Positions 36,733 to 46,755 are shown, numbered from the stretch's first letter. The stretch: DNA of 60,311 bases from Promethearchaeota archaeon (GCA_013375495.1 JABXKC010000025.1:1-60311), one strand, 5' to 3'. Translations and numbers: made by a program. The notes: generated by a model from the sequence alone, not told the origin.

Positions 36733-37212
36733 TTAGCAAGAATCAGATTCAGTGACCTTAAATGAACTGTCCAATTTTTTTAATAATTTAGTTAGATCTT
36801 CAATGTCATTAGGTTCAAATCCACTACAACAATCATCCAAGATGGTATTAATGTTTGGAGTTTCTTTTTCTAGCTTTTTGCCTTTATCGGTAAGAATAAC
36901 TAGGACGCTCCTACGATCTTCGGGATTCATTTTTCGAACAACGATGTCTTTTTTTTCCATAGTATCCACAATTCCAGTTATAGTTGATTGAGAGCAGCAG
37001 CACGCGTCAGCTAAAGTTTTGAATTGAACGCTATCATTTTTCCAGAGCTGCTGAAGTATTGAATATTGAGCAGTTGTAAGGTTTTCTTTTTGAATAATTC
37101 TTCGTTGTAATTTTTCAAATTTTTTATTAATTCTATTAATCAATTTGTAAATTTCTGAAAAATTGATGACAATGCTATTCCTATCCTCACACTTAATATT
37201 ATGATCTGACAT
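36733..37212 (-). CDS. MarR-family regulator with cysteine clusters
   Basis: The 159 residues follow the MarR winged-helix plan: helix LTTAQYSILQQLWKND, recognition region ADACCCSQSTITGIVDTMEKK, then wing MNPEDRRSVLVILTDKG. Cysteines cluster at 71-73, inside the DNA-recognition helix-turn-helix, and at 128-129, with one more at the extreme C-terminus (159). Such clusters could bind arsenite and release DNA. It lies upstream of arsM on the same strand. A TATA-like ATATATAT lies about 45-60 bp before its ATG. Confidence 0.8.
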   Translation of the reverse strand: MSDHNIKCEDRNSIVINFSEIYKLINRINKKFEKLQRRIIQKENLTTAQYSILQQLWKNDSVQFKTLADACCCSQSTITGIVDTMEKKDIVVRKMNPEDRRSVLVILTDKGKKLEKETPNINTILDDCCSGFEPNDIEDLTKLLKKLDSSFKVTESDSC

Positions 37213-37388
37213 TTGTTTATTTTCTTAATTATTAGGTAATAAAATATTTGTGTCCTTAATATATATATTTTTTATTCCATATTTATTCTTTCATAATAAA
37301 ATCCGCTAGATCCTATCTACTTTCGAATATGAAAATCAAACTTTAGCTTAATAAAATAAAAAAAATATGAAAAAATGAGATATAAGTC

Positions 37389-38735
37389 TTATTTAGGATT
37401 TTCGTTTCTTACGATGGTTGCTGCTCCCATCCCTAAACCTACGCACATTGAACTAATAGCGAATTCTTTCCCGGACTGTTCCAATTGATGGATATTTGAA
37501 CCAATTAATCGTGTTCCGGTCGACCCTGTCGGATGACCTAGTGCAATCGCACCACCCCAAGGATTAAAGCTTTGATCTCTCCAGTCTAAACCAAGATCAT
37601 AACAACACGCGAATATAACTGGGCTAAAGGCTTCATTGATTTCAATAAAACTCATTTCGTCAAATGTCAAATTTGCTCTTTTAAGTGCTTCTGGCATAGC
37701 TTTTATTGGACCAGTTAGTTGTAAAACAGGATCAGTTCCAACTACAGCATAACTCATAATAGATGCTCTAATTTTTAAACCGTATTCCTCAGCTAATTCA
37801 CGCGTCATCCAGAGTTGTACTGCAGCCCCATCGCTAGTAGGACAACTATTCCCTGCGGTTAGGAACGCCTTACTTTTTCTTCCGATGATCGTTCTTAAGC
37901 CAGCAAGCGTCTCTATAGATGTATTTGGGCGCGGTGCTTCGTCCCTCTCGGTTAGTACCGATAAACTTGAGTCTTTCGCGACTTCATTATTTTCGTCTAA
38001 CATGGGTTTTCCGTCATCGTCAAGCTTAGGACACCAGATTGGTTCAATTTCTTTTGCTCTTTCATCCCAAGTAGTAATTGCTTTTTGGTGTGATGAGTAA
38101 GAAAGACTATCTAGTTCGAATCTAAATTCCTCTAGAGTTTTTCCTGATTTATTCATCCAATGTAAACCAAGATCGTGAGCGGAATTTATCTGACCTGCAA
38201 AAGAAGTTTTGTACTCTTTTAATTTTTCGGCAACTTCAGGGTTACTTAATATTTTTTTATTTGGTGCAACCATTACCGGCTTATTTTGTTCTTTATCAAA
38301 TATAAACGAATCAGACATAATTGGGTATCGATTTTGCACCTCAACTCCTCCACAAATAACAGCATTGTGTATTCCTGAGGCAATAGCTTGCCAAGCAGAC
38401 ATTACTGATTGGGCACCACTTGCACATTGGCGATTAATAGACATACCGGGTATACTTACGGGAAAATGAGCAGCCAATGCAGAAGTCCTTCCAATATCTA
38501 AAGCACAATCTCCAATTTGACTGTTACAAGAAACCATAGAATCCCCAATTATACTCAAATCGAATTCATTTCTTTTTGCGATGGTTTGATAGCAATGTAC
38601 CACCAAATCATCTCCTCTGTGTCTCCCTACAGTTCCTTTTCTCCGCCCTATTGGCGTTCGTACATAATCAACTAATACTGGCTCCCTTTTAGGGTCTTTG
38701 AAATACTTTTCATACATAACTACGGGATTTACCAT
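37389..38735 (-). CDS. Acetyl-CoA C-acyltransferase (thiolase)
   Basis: The 448-residue protein has all catalytic elements: the nucleophilic Cys in NRQCASGAQSVMSAW, NEAFSPVIFACC, GHPTGSTGTR, and SMCVGLGMGAA at the C-terminus. It condenses two acyl-CoA or cleaves 3-ketoacyl-CoA. It is intact, in contrast to the thiolase-like protein at 33575. It stands alone; a crotonase at 43003 and an SDR at 44404 on either side of LeuRS could be beta-oxidation partners. Confidence 0.93.
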   Translation of the reverse strand: MVNPVVMYEKYFKDPKREPVLVDYVRTPIGRRKGTVGRHRGDDLVVHCYQTIAKRNEFDLSIIGDSMVSCNSQIGDCALDIGRTSALAAHFPVSIPGMSINRQCASGAQSVMSAWQAIASGIHNAVICGGVEVQNRYPIMSDSFIFDKEQNKPVMVAPNKKILSNPEVAEKLKEYKTSFAGQINSAHDLGLHWMNKSGKTLEEFRFELDSLSYSSHQKAITTWDERAKEIEPIWCPKLDDDGKPMLDENNEVAKDSSLSVLTERDEAPRPNTSIETLAGLRTIIGRKSKAFLTAGNSCPTSDGAAVQLWMTRELAEEYGLKIRASIMSYAVVGTDPVLQLTGPIKAMPEALKRANLTFDEMSFIEINEAFSPVIFACCYDLGLDWRDQSFNPWGGAIALGHPTGSTGTRLIGSNIHQLEQSGKEFAISSMCVGLGMGAATIVRNENPK

Positions 38736-38854
38736 AATTTTTCACTTCTAATCTTAAGAAATTTTAAGAAATCAAATGTATTTTTATTAATTAATTTTAT
38801 TTTATTTTAAGAAATTGCATATCTATTCATAAAAATCATTAATGTGAAATTATT

Positions 38855-39763
38855 ATGTTAAAAGGAATACACTTTCTCCTCACTTATAAATGTAATTACG
38901 AATGTGACCATTGTTTTTTATACTGTGGACCTCATTCTGAAGGGACTTTTACTCTGGAGCAAATTAGAACTGTTCTTAATGAAGCTGTTAAAATTGGCAC
39001 GATAGAATGGATTTATTTTGAAGGTGGAGAACCATTTCTATTTTACCCTATCTTGCTTGAGGGGATTAAACTCGCAAATGATAAAGGATTTAAAATTGGC
39101 ATTGTAACAAATTCTTATTGGGCAACTTGTACGGAAGACGCAGAAGTATGGCTAAAATCTCTACCTAGTTTAGGTGTAAAGGATTTAACAGTAAGCGATG
39201 ATGAATTTCATTTTGAAAAAAAGGACGATAACCCTTCTAAAGTAGCAAGAAGTGCAGCAAATAAATTAAACCTTTTTACATCTTCAATCAGTATCAATGA
39301 ACCGAAAGTGGAAATGAGATCAGAATCCAATTATGAAAAGGGGAAGCCCGTAATAGGTGGCGGAGTAACTTTTAGAGGTAGGGCTGTTGAAACTTTGATT
39401 GAAGATTTACCTCGCATACCATGGGAAGAATTAAAAGAGTGTCCATATGAGGATTTAAAAGGATTAGGGAGAGTTCATGTCGATCCTTTTGGTAACGCCC
39501 ATATCTGTCAAGGATTAAGTATAGGTAATTTTTGGGAAACTCCGCTTTCAGAATTAGTAAAAAATTATAAACCTGATGATCATCCAATATGTGGTCCTTT
39601 ACTTCAAGGAGGTCCAGCTCAATTAGTAAGAGATTACGACATAAAACATGAAAACTCCTATGTAGATGAATGTCATATGTGCTATAAAGCGCGATTATCC
39701 CTAATCGACAATTATCCTCAATATCTAACACCAAGACAAGTTTACGGATTAGAAAAAGAATAA
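38855..39763 (+). CDS. Radical SAM protein with C-terminal cysteine cluster
   Basis: The radical SAM motif CNYECDHC lies at residues 13-20 of 302, followed by GGEPFLF, which binds SAM. The C-terminal third has CQGLSIGNFWETPL, CGPLLQGG and CHMCYKAR, a SPASM-like or auxiliary-cluster arrangement seen in peptide-modifying radical SAM enzymes. No short precursor peptide is obvious next to it. Substrate unknown. Confidence 0.8.
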   Translation: MLKGIHFLLTYKCNYECDHCFLYCGPHSEGTFTLEQIRTVLNEAVKIGTIEWIYFEGGEPFLFYPILLEGIKLANDKGFKIGIVTNSYWATCTEDAEVWLKSLPSLGVKDLTVSDDEFHFEKKDDNPSKVARSAANKLNLFTSSISINEPKVEMRSESNYEKGKPVIGGGVTFRGRAVETLIEDLPRIPWEELKECPYEDLKGLGRVHVDPFGNAHICQGLSIGNFWETPLSELVKNYKPDDHPICGPLLQGGPAQLVRDYDIKHENSYVDECHMCYKARLSLIDNYPQYLTPRQVYGLEKE

Positions 39764-39776
39764 TGTTATAAGTGAG

Positions 39777-42665
39777 TTAAATATCTACATAAATCGCTGG
39801 TTTGAATGGAATTGCTTTTTGTAACCGGTTTTTTGGATCATAATCGGAATTTATCTCTATTCTGCCGTTAATTCGTTTTTCAATGTAATTTCTATATTCT
39901 TCTAATAAGGATTCTTCATTTAACGTTGTTAACTCTTTTTCCCAAATTCTATCTTTTATCTGATTCTTCACATATGAAATCAAATCTTTATGTTCCATTA
40001 AATCATTGCTAAATTTACATTCATCAATTACTTTTTTGAAATCTCCTTTTTTAGAACTAATTATTTCAGATATTAATTGCTTCCATTTAGGAGATGTATA
40101 AATGTATATGTTATCAGTGTTGCTAGATTTCACAATCTTTAAAATATTTAAGATATCCTCAATTATTTCGGAGATGTATTCGAATTCTCTTTCAAGTTCA
40201 ATATCAATATAATTACTGTTAAAATTTGTCCAAACAATGTTTGATAAAAATTCTGCGTTTCCCAACTTCTCCCAGAGCTCTTCGCACAAATGTGGCATTG
40301 TGATAGAAAGGATTTTAACCCACTCAGGAAATATAATTTTATAGACTTCTAAAAGATCATTTTCATCCTCTGCATATTTATTAAAATCTTGTAGTAGGTT
40401 AAAAACTTCATAAAATGATAATTGGAGATATTTTCTTAAATTTAATTCTTCTAAACCATTTCCTGCTTCGATAAATTTATTGATGCATCTTGATAAGACA
40501 ATTTTTGAATATTTATTTTTAATGTTATTAATATCTCCTTTACATTCTTTTAAAAGGCTGAGTTTCTCTACAATAAAATTATAAAATCGTACAATATGAT
40601 TTTTTACCGTTTGAATTTGTTTCTCTCGCCAATCCACCATTATCCCAAAATCTGCGCTATGAGAAATGTAAAACCTAAATAAATCTGCGGAATAATTTTC
40701 TTGAATATCTGCCAAAGAAATTACATTTCCTTTCGATTTTCCCATTTTTTGACCTTCTATGATTACCGGTTCTATGAGGGAGACAATTTTGGGCCATTGC
40801 TTTTTTGGAAAAATAGCTACGTGATGGAAAATATAAAAACTCAAATGATTTGAGATGTGCATAATAGCAGTATGTCGATGATCTACAGGATACCAATAGA
40901 GAAATTCTTCTCGCATTTGTTTTAATACTTTTATAGTGATATTAGTCTTTCTTGTTAAATCTTCTATATCTCCTTTACCTAAGTAAATAAAATCAAAAAA
41001 CTCTAGGATGAGCTGTTCTGGTTTTATGTTATTTTCTTTTATTAGGTGAATTATTGTATAGAAACTCATGTAGATTGTAGAATCACTCAAAGATTCAATA
41101 ATCCAATCTTTATCAAAAGGAAGCTGAGTGCCCAATCCTCTCTTTCTAGCGCATGGTCTTTTTTCCAACCAATTGAAAATATGCTCAAAATTCATCCGAT
41201 ATTTTTTAGGGACAATCTCCATACCGTTCAAGCATTCGAACGCTTTTTGCTTCCAATCTCCTGCATTAAAATTTAAAAACCACTGATCTTTCAAAATAGA
41301 AACTATTATCTGTTCACCGCACTTACACTTGAGATCTTTGGTAATGGGAAGAAATATTTTATCTGCTTCTCCATTCCCAATTAGATCTTCAATAACATTT
41401 TCTACTGCTTCATTAACTTTCATCCCTTTATATTTTCTACATTTTTCGTTTAGAATCCCACTATAATATTCATTTTTATAATTTTCAGAAGTGGCAGCAT
41501 CTAGTTTTTCAAAATCTTCTTGAGATTCAACTTTAAACCTCTCACAGTAAACTTTAGCGGGAAAATCGTTGAACCCTTTTAAATCTATAATTTGTATAGG
41601 TTCAATCCTCTCTATTTCTTCCTTATCTAACATGAATTTTTCGAGCATTTCTTTATTTTTCTGCAAATCTATTAGAGCAATGTAATCGTAGGGAGCATGG
41701 GCAGGAACTGAGTAGACAACTCCGGTAGCCACTGAAGTATCTACAAAAACTCCTGGCAAAATTAGAAGTTCGCGGATACCAGATACATCCTTAACTTTTT
41801 TACCAATCAATTCCGATCCTGTAAATTTTTCTAATATCTCTACGGTTTTATTTTGGTTTTTTAAAAGGCGAGTCGCTTCTTCAGATACAATCCACTTTTC
41901 TCCGTTCACTTTGGCGTACACATATGTTCCAGTAGGATTTATCCATAAATTAGTAGCACCATAAATAGTTTCTGGTCTTAGCGTAGAAGGAACTAAGTAT
42001 GCGTCTTCAAACAGAAATTTTATGCATGTATATTCATTTATATCCAGATTTAGTTCGTCTCCTCGTGAAATATCGTCTTCACCTACAGCGTTTTCACAAC
42101 GAGGACAATATAAAATTGGATATTCTCCTTTTTCTAAATAACCCTGTTTAAATAATTTATGATATTGCCACTCTATCAGTTTATTGTATAGTTTATCTCC
42201 GGTTGTAAACTCTCTCCTCCAATCTAGACTCATTCCTATAGATCTAAAATCAATTTTATAAGTATTCGAAAAATAATTGACGACATTCCAAGGCTCTACA
42301 AAGCTTTCAACGATTTTAAGTACCTTTTCTTTATCTTTGGTGTGTAAAGACACATAATCTTTCATTCTTGCAATCATCTCTTCTTCACCCCTCTCAACGG
42401 ATGATGAAATTGCTAAAACTGGTGTTCCTGTAATGTGAAACGCCATAGGATATAATACATTATAGCCTTTAGCTCGATAATACCTCGCAAAAACATCACC
42501 GTTTACAAAACTCCGCCCATGCCCTATATGTGATGGGCCTGAAGCATAGGGATAAGGAGACGTAATAAAAATCTTCTCTCTGTCAAGATCCGGGTTAGCT
42601 TCAAATATTTTTGCTTGCGCCCATTTGTCTTGCCACTTTTTCTCAATCTGTTGTGGATCATACAT
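39777..42665 (-). CDS. leuS: Leucyl-tRNA synthetase, archaeal/eukaryotic type
   Basis: The 962-residue class I enzyme charges tRNA-Leu. HIGH is in SPYPYASGPSHIGHGRSF (residues about 35-55), KMSKS is KMGKS in GQKMGKSKGNVISL, and the large editing insert and KDWIIESLSDSTIYM block are of the archaeal/cytosolic LeuRS type. A TTG-start frame opens at 42677, but ATG at 42665 (MYDPQQIEKKW) is the usual N-terminus, so I place the start there. No strong Shine-Dalgarno is seen. Confidence 0.96.
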   Translation of the reverse strand: MYDPQQIEKKWQDKWAQAKIFEANPDLDREKIFITSPYPYASGPSHIGHGRSFVNGDVFARYYRAKGYNVLYPMAFHITGTPVLAISSSVERGEEEMIARMKDYVSLHTKDKEKVLKIVESFVEPWNVVNYFSNTYKIDFRSIGMSLDWRREFTTGDKLYNKLIEWQYHKLFKQGYLEKGEYPILYCPRCENAVGEDDISRGDELNLDINEYTCIKFLFEDAYLVPSTLRPETIYGATNLWINPTGTYVYAKVNGEKWIVSEEATRLLKNQNKTVEILEKFTGSELIGKKVKDVSGIRELLILPGVFVDTSVATGVVYSVPAHAPYDYIALIDLQKNKEMLEKFMLDKEEIERIEPIQIIDLKGFNDFPAKVYCERFKVESQEDFEKLDAATSENYKNEYYSGILNEKCRKYKGMKVNEAVENVIEDLIGNGEADKIFLPITKDLKCKCGEQIIVSILKDQWFLNFNAGDWKQKAFECLNGMEIVPKKYRMNFEHIFNWLEKRPCARKRGLGTQLPFDKDWIIESLSDSTIYMSFYTIIHLIKENNIKPEQLILEFFDFIYLGKGDIEDLTRKTNITIKVLKQMREEFLYWYPVDHRHTAIMHISNHLSFYIFHHVAIFPKKQWPKIVSLIEPVIIEGQKMGKSKGNVISLADIQENYSADLFRFYISHSADFGIMVDWREKQIQTVKNHIVRFYNFIVEKLSLLKECKGDINNIKNKYSKIVLSRCINKFIEAGNGLEELNLRKYLQLSFYEVFNLLQDFNKYAEDENDLLEVYKIIFPEWVKILSITMPHLCEELWEKLGNAEFLSNIVWTNFNSNYIDIELEREFEYISEIIEDILNILKIVKSSNTDNIYIYTSPKWKQLISEIISSKKGDFKKVIDECKFSNDLMEHKDLISYVKNQIKDRIWEKELTTLNEESLLEEYRNYIEKRINGRIEINSDYDPKNRLQKAIPFKPAIYVDI

Positions 42666-43002
42666 AATTTTTACCAACTTGCTTCTGTTTTTTAACTAGT
42701 ACTAATCCACTCATAAAGCTTAATCAGTTAAATTTTATGCTCTCGGCAAACAAATCCGTCAAAAATTTAACAGAAAAAGATCAAGCGGATTTGTATCGCT
42801 TATAATAATGATGGTAATAATGCCTGAAGTAATACTCTTTTACGTAAAAATCCTTTTACTGAGCTCGTTAAAGCCGTATTATTCATGAACATTATCATTG
42901 TAATCAAGTATCTTGTGTTTTATAAATTTTATCTAAAAATTTTGGAGGAAAGTGGTAACATGTTCTATATATTTAATATTAATATTTGATTAAAAATAAA
43001 CT
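42666..43002. other. Intergenic stretch between leuS and the crotonase gene
   Basis: It holds a strong GGAGG at 42944-42948 leading to a nine-codon ORF (42960-42989), and a run of AT-rich sequence with no other frame or RNA feature recognised. The crotonase ATG at 43003 has no ribosome binding site of its own. Confidence 0.4.
42960..42989 (+). CDS. Nine-codon leader ORF upstream of the crotonase
   Basis: ATG at 42960 is preceded by GGAGGAAAGTGGTAAC and encodes MFYIFNINI before TGA. It ends 13 bp before the crotonase start and is not in its frame. It could be a leader peptide coupling translation, or GGAGG could simply be a chance purine run; the peptide has no family. Confidence 0.3.
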   Translation: MFYIFNINI

Positions 43003-43836
43003 ATGAAATTCGAAAATTTAATTTATAAGGAAATTGAAGAAACAGCTTGGATAGTACTGAATCGACCAGAAGTTATGAATGCATTAAGCATGAAACTTTC
43101 AGAAGAAATGGTCGCTGCCATAGAAATAGTAAGACAATCTACGAAACTCAAATTCTTGGTCATTAAAGGTGAGGGTCCCAACTTCTGCGTTGGCGATGAT
43201 ATAAAAGAGATGATTAAATGGGGAAACGCTAACGATATAACTCGAAGATGTCGATATTATCAAAATATGGCTAATCAGCTAGAAGAATTGGATAAAATTA
43301 CTATAGCTGCTGTAGACGGTTATGCTGTCGGAGGAGGATTGGAAATAACTATGGCTTGCGATTTTGTTATAGCTACTGAACGCTCAAAATGGGGTATGCC
43401 CGAAGTAGATGTCGGAATAACTCCGGGATGGGGTGGTACGACACGTTTAGCACGATTAATAGGTCGAAGGAGAGCAAAAGAAATCAATCTTATCGGAGCG
43501 CTCCATTCCAGTAAAAAAGCGGTAGATTGGAATTTGTGGAACCGAGTTGTTGCCAACGACCAACTTGATAAAGAAGTTGAGCGCCTATTAGAAGTGCTTA
43601 AGACCAAAAATCAGCAAGGTATGCGCCAATTAAAGTTTATAATAAATCGTGGTGTAGAATGCGATTTGTACACAGCACAAGGTTTTGAAGTATTGTCTGG
43701 AGCTTTGACTGGAGCTGTAAGTGGTATGTGGAAAATAAAGGACGCTGATCAAGGTAAAGGCATTATCGGCTTCGCTGAAAAAGGTGGTCTCTGGCCAACT
43801 AGGAGAAGATTGGCAAAAGATTTTTGGGTAGATTGA
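43003..43836 (+). CDS. Enoyl-CoA hydratase/isomerase family protein
   Basis: Crotonase fold: oxyanion loop GPNFCVGDDIKEM, VDGYAVGGGLEITMAC with the first Glu, and MPEVDVGITPGWGGTTRLARLIG with the second Glu. Both acidic positions of enoyl-CoA hydratase are present, so hydration of 2-enoyl-CoA is plausible. The C-terminus (GLWPTRRRLAKDFWVD) is unusually basic for the family. The gene is monocistronic with a short leader ORF upstream. Confidence 0.87.
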   Translation: MKFENLIYKEIEETAWIVLNRPEVMNALSMKLSEEMVAAIEIVRQSTKLKFLVIKGEGPNFCVGDDIKEMIKWGNANDITRRCRYYQNMANQLEELDKITIAAVDGYAVGGGLEITMACDFVIATERSKWGMPEVDVGITPGWGGTTRLARLIGRRRAKEINLIGALHSSKKAVDWNLWNRVVANDQLDKEVERLLEVLKTKNQQGMRQLKFIINRGVECDLYTAQGFEVLSGALTGAVSGMWKIKDADQGKGIIGFAEKGGLWPTRRRLAKDFWVD

Positions 43837-43924
43837 CTTATCCGATTTAGAAATTTGTTTTAGTTTTAAAAGAAAAGGTAAAAATTAATTACTAATGGAT
43901 TGTTAATTTACTTAATTCTTTGAA

Positions 43925-44236
43925 ATGGAAAGAATTATTTTCAAAAAAAAATTGGTTTTAAAATTGGTAAAAGGAACAGTAAAATGGTTTAATAGCCGAA
44001 AAGGCTTTGGATTTATTAATTCTGAAGATGGTACCGACGTGTTCGTTCATTACACCGCATTAGCGGGTGGAGATGACGAATATAAGACATTAAACGAAAA
44101 CGATAAGGTTGAGTTTGAAGTTACCGAGGGACAAAAAGGCCCACAAGCGAGTAACGTCGTTGTAACCGAAAAAGCCCCACCCCAGTTTAACTCGTATAGT
44201 CGAGGCGGCGGTGGCGGAAGACGAAATCGCTATTGA
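43925..44236 (+). CDS. Cold-shock-domain protein with Gly/Arg tail
   Basis: The cold-shock domain has [20 protein letters not shown] (RNP1 KGFGFI) and DVFVHYTAL (RNP2), and binds single-stranded RNA or DNA. An [11 protein letters not shown] tail follows, which can add RNA binding. The first ATG at 43925 gives a 12-residue basic lead ([12 protein letters not shown]); the natural start may be the following TTG near LVKGTVKWF. Cold-shock proteins are uncommon in archaea. Confidence 0.9.
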   Translation: MERIIFKKKLVLKLVKGTVKWFNSRKGFGFINSEDGTDVFVHYTALAGGDDEYKTLNENDKVEFEVTEGQKGPQASNVVVTEKAPPQFNSYSRGGGGGRRNRY

Positions 44237-44403
44237 GTTAAAGAATTAATTTCTCAATAAGGAATAAATCTAAAATAGTACTAAAATATAAAAGGAATTA
44301 AATAATAATTAGTAAAAAACTCTTTTTGCGATTGTTATCTAACCTTATCTTTTTTTTTAATTATTTTGTTTTAAAAGGTCTAGTCAATTTTGAAAATGGT
44401 CAA

Positions 44404-45234
44404 TTAATTTATCTCTTTACGCTTCATTTCTTTTGATACTTTCATATATCCTCTGATCAATTTTATGAGCGAATAACCTTTGAAATATTTTCCATTTTTT
44501 TTACATGATGGTAAAGTGTATGGAATAACTGTCTTGCAGCTCTTTTCTATATCTACCATGACGTATTTTTTTATTAAATCCATTTGATAATCAAAATCTT
44601 CTTGATCTTTCCAAATTTTTATCAATGAGACATTATATAAGTTTGTTAGTATCATTCCTGGTTGAAATATGTTAATTTTGATATCTTTTCCTTCCATTTC
44701 AAATTCCTTTGCTAGACATCGAGAAAAAGCAACAACTCCTCCTTTCGAGGCAGAGTAAATCGCCAAATTATCCTGGGGTCTATCGGCTCCAGCACCTGAT
44801 AGCGTTATTATTCTCCCGTAATTTTGTTCAACCATGTGGGGTAAAACTGCTGAAATACAATTTAAAACTCCGATTAAATTTGTTCCAATGATTGTTTTAG
44901 CATCTGAATTTACTTCGTCTAAAGTTAAATATTGAAATGGTCCATAAGTTAAGTTTAAGCCCGCGTTCGCTACTAATATACGGATTGATCCAAAAGTATC
45001 ATAGGTTTTTTTAATAAGGTTTTTCACAGCAGTAGGATCTCTAACATCACAGGGTATACCGATAACGGAATCGCCAAAATCTTTTTGAAATTCTGCTAGA
45101 GTTTGGTTAACATTAGATTCATTTCGAGAACAAATCGCTACTTTACATCCTTCTTTAAGGAATAGTTCGGCTATTTTTTTCCCAATCCCGCTTGTGGAAC
45201 CGGTTACGATAGCAGTTTCATTGATCATTTTCAT
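44404..45234 (-). CDS. Short-chain dehydrogenase/reductase
   Basis: Rossmann GSTSGIGKKIAEL binds NAD(P), NAGLN is present, and the catalytic Ser-Tyr-Lys set is LSGAGADRPQDNLAIYSASKGG. The length (276) is normal for a classical SDR. Substrate unknown; a 3-hydroxyacyl-CoA or keto-acid role would fit the nearby crotonase and thiolases but is not shown by sequence. The SDR-specific His/Asp residues are not diagnosable here. Confidence 0.88.
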   Translation of the reverse strand: MKMINETAIVTGSTSGIGKKIAELFLKEGCKVAICSRNESNVNQTLAEFQKDFGDSVIGIPCDVRDPTAVKNLIKKTYDTFGSIRILVANAGLNLTYGPFQYLTLDEVNSDAKTIIGTNLIGVLNCISAVLPHMVEQNYGRIITLSGAGADRPQDNLAIYSASKGGVVAFSRCLAKEFEMEGKDIKINIFQPGMILTNLYNVSLIKIWKDQEDFDYQMDLIKKYVMVDIEKSCKTVIPYTLPSCKKNGKYFKGYSLIKLIRGYMKVSKEMKRKEIN

Positions 45235-45269
45235 TTATGTATCACCATAGTTTTTTATGTGTAGGACCT

Positions 45270-46109
45270 TTAAGGAACTTTTCGGTTTTCTTTTAGCCAC
45301 TCAATACCATAATCTACAATCGCCCGAATTGAAATCAATCGACTTTCTGCCATTCCAATTTTGCTTGGTTTGTAATTTATTTTCGATTCAAAGTCATTTC
45401 CAAGTTGTTCAAAGTCATCACTATTGACATCTAATTCTTCCCATTCTACCCACTTTCTCTGATTATTTACCAGCATTGCGCACCCAGATTTAGTATAACT
45501 TTTACCCGGAAAATCACTTCTATATTCTGCAAGATGTATTGATGAATTATTCTCATGATTAACTCCTATCAACAAAATTTGTCCATCGAGATCGTATAGG
45601 CGTGAAATAGGGGATCCTTCGCCAAGATCACCTATTAAATCATGAGTTTCGGTGATAAATTTCGCGTTTTTGCCCCAAGCTGCGAAAGATGACATTGGGT
45701 GATTGCTCCTTAGGACATTAGGCCAGTTTCTAAAGGTTTCTACAATCGTCCCCATTCCTCTAGTAGGAGTTATGTTTGGTTCGTAGGCGGGCATCTCTTT
45801 TCTAATCGTATCCCACCAACTCTTAGGTACGGGGGGACTTTCCCATTTAGATGGTTCAGAGTTAGCGCCTGAAAAAGTTGGCATTACTAAAGTGCCCTCG
45901 GAAGTTATTGTTTGCATAATAGCTCTAATAACTGATACGGCTCCTCCAACAGTCCAACCTATTTTACTGAGTGAGCTGTGCATAATTATTGTAGCTCCCG
46001 GTTTAACGCCAAGAGCTTCAAAATCGCGTTTTAAGGAAGTAATTGTGTTCGGCTTTTTTGTATAATTAACAACGCTACTTTCAGTTTCCTTCTTTCTATC
46101 GCTTTCCAT
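45270..46109 (-). CDS. AAC(3)-family aminoglycoside N-acetyltransferase-like protein
   Basis: The fold signature is MHSSLSKIGWTVGGAVSVIRAIMQ, GTLVMPTFSGANSEPSKW, and RGMGTIVETFRNWPNVLRSNHPMSSFAAWGK with the key His. This is the AAC(3)/YokD family, which acetylates an amine from acetyl-CoA. Many non-resistance members exist, so aminoglycoside use is not implied. It lies 35 bp upstream of the SDR on the same strand. Confidence 0.85.
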   Translation of the reverse strand: MESDRKKETESSVVNYTKKPNTITSLKRDFEALGVKPGATIIMHSSLSKIGWTVGGAVSVIRAIMQTITSEGTLVMPTFSGANSEPSKWESPPVPKSWWDTIRKEMPAYEPNITPTRGMGTIVETFRNWPNVLRSNHPMSSFAAWGKNAKFITETHDLIGDLGEGSPISRLYDLDGQILLIGVNHENNSSIHLAEYRSDFPGKSYTKSGCAMLVNNQRKWVEWEELDVNSDDFEQLGNDFESKINYKPSKIGMAESRLISIRAIVDYGIEWLKENRKVP

Positions 46110-46158
46110 ACGAATTAAAATAAGATATATTATAACTACTTTGCCCTACTTACTAAAT

Positions 46159-46755
46159 CTACAATAAAATACAGTTTTTCAAAAGAGTAATGCTTTCCTC
46201 TCTTGCTTTTAGTAAGGTTTTTTCTGCTATTCCCTCCATTTCTTTGGATGTAAGAACTTTTTCCTTTAATACTTTTTTAAAAAGAAGGTATTCATCCTTT
46301 CTACTAATGAAGGGATCAACTCTTTCTGCGTGAATATATTCATCTATAGGTTTTTTTTTCCCGTTGTAATTTCCTTCTGAAAGATCAAATTGGTAGTTCT
46401 TATATACTAAAAAGCAGTGAACCATTGGTACATAGGGAATTTCGTATTTATTTAGAATTTCTTGCACTCCTGTTGTTATTTCCTCTGTAAATTTATACAC
46501 GCAGACATGTTTATAAAGCGGGATATTAAGTTCTTGTGCTAGTCCTGCGATAACAGCATGCTTGGAGGTGCATGAACCTTTTTTTTCTTTAAAGAATATC
46601 ATCTTATCTTCATAGTTCGAATTATAACCATAATCTATATTGTGCACATAATCGCACGCATCATTAAAAGATTTAATACCTAAATTTAAAAACTTATTTG
46701 AAAGTTCTCCTATAGGTTTAATAACTGCATCTGGTAATTTTTCGTAAGAGTCCAT
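46159..46755 (-). CDS. Transglutaminase-like cysteine protein
   Basis: A 198-residue protein with a Cys-His-Asp order typical of transglutaminase-like proteins: KGSCTSKHAVIAGLAQEL, VPMVHCFLVYKNYQFDLSEG. It lacks a signal peptide or extra domain. It could be a cytosolic amidase or peptidase. It is the first gene of a possible run with the AAC(3) and SDR genes. Confidence 0.65.
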   Translation of the reverse strand: MDSYEKLPDAVIKPIGELSNKFLNLGIKSFNDACDYVHNIDYGYNSNYEDKMIFFKEKKGSCTSKHAVIAGLAQELNIPLYKHVCVYKFTEEITTGVQEILNKYEIPYVPMVHCFLVYKNYQFDLSEGNYNGKKKPIDEYIHAERVDPFISRKDEYLLFKKVLKEKVLTSKEMEGIAEKTLLKAREESITLLKNCILL

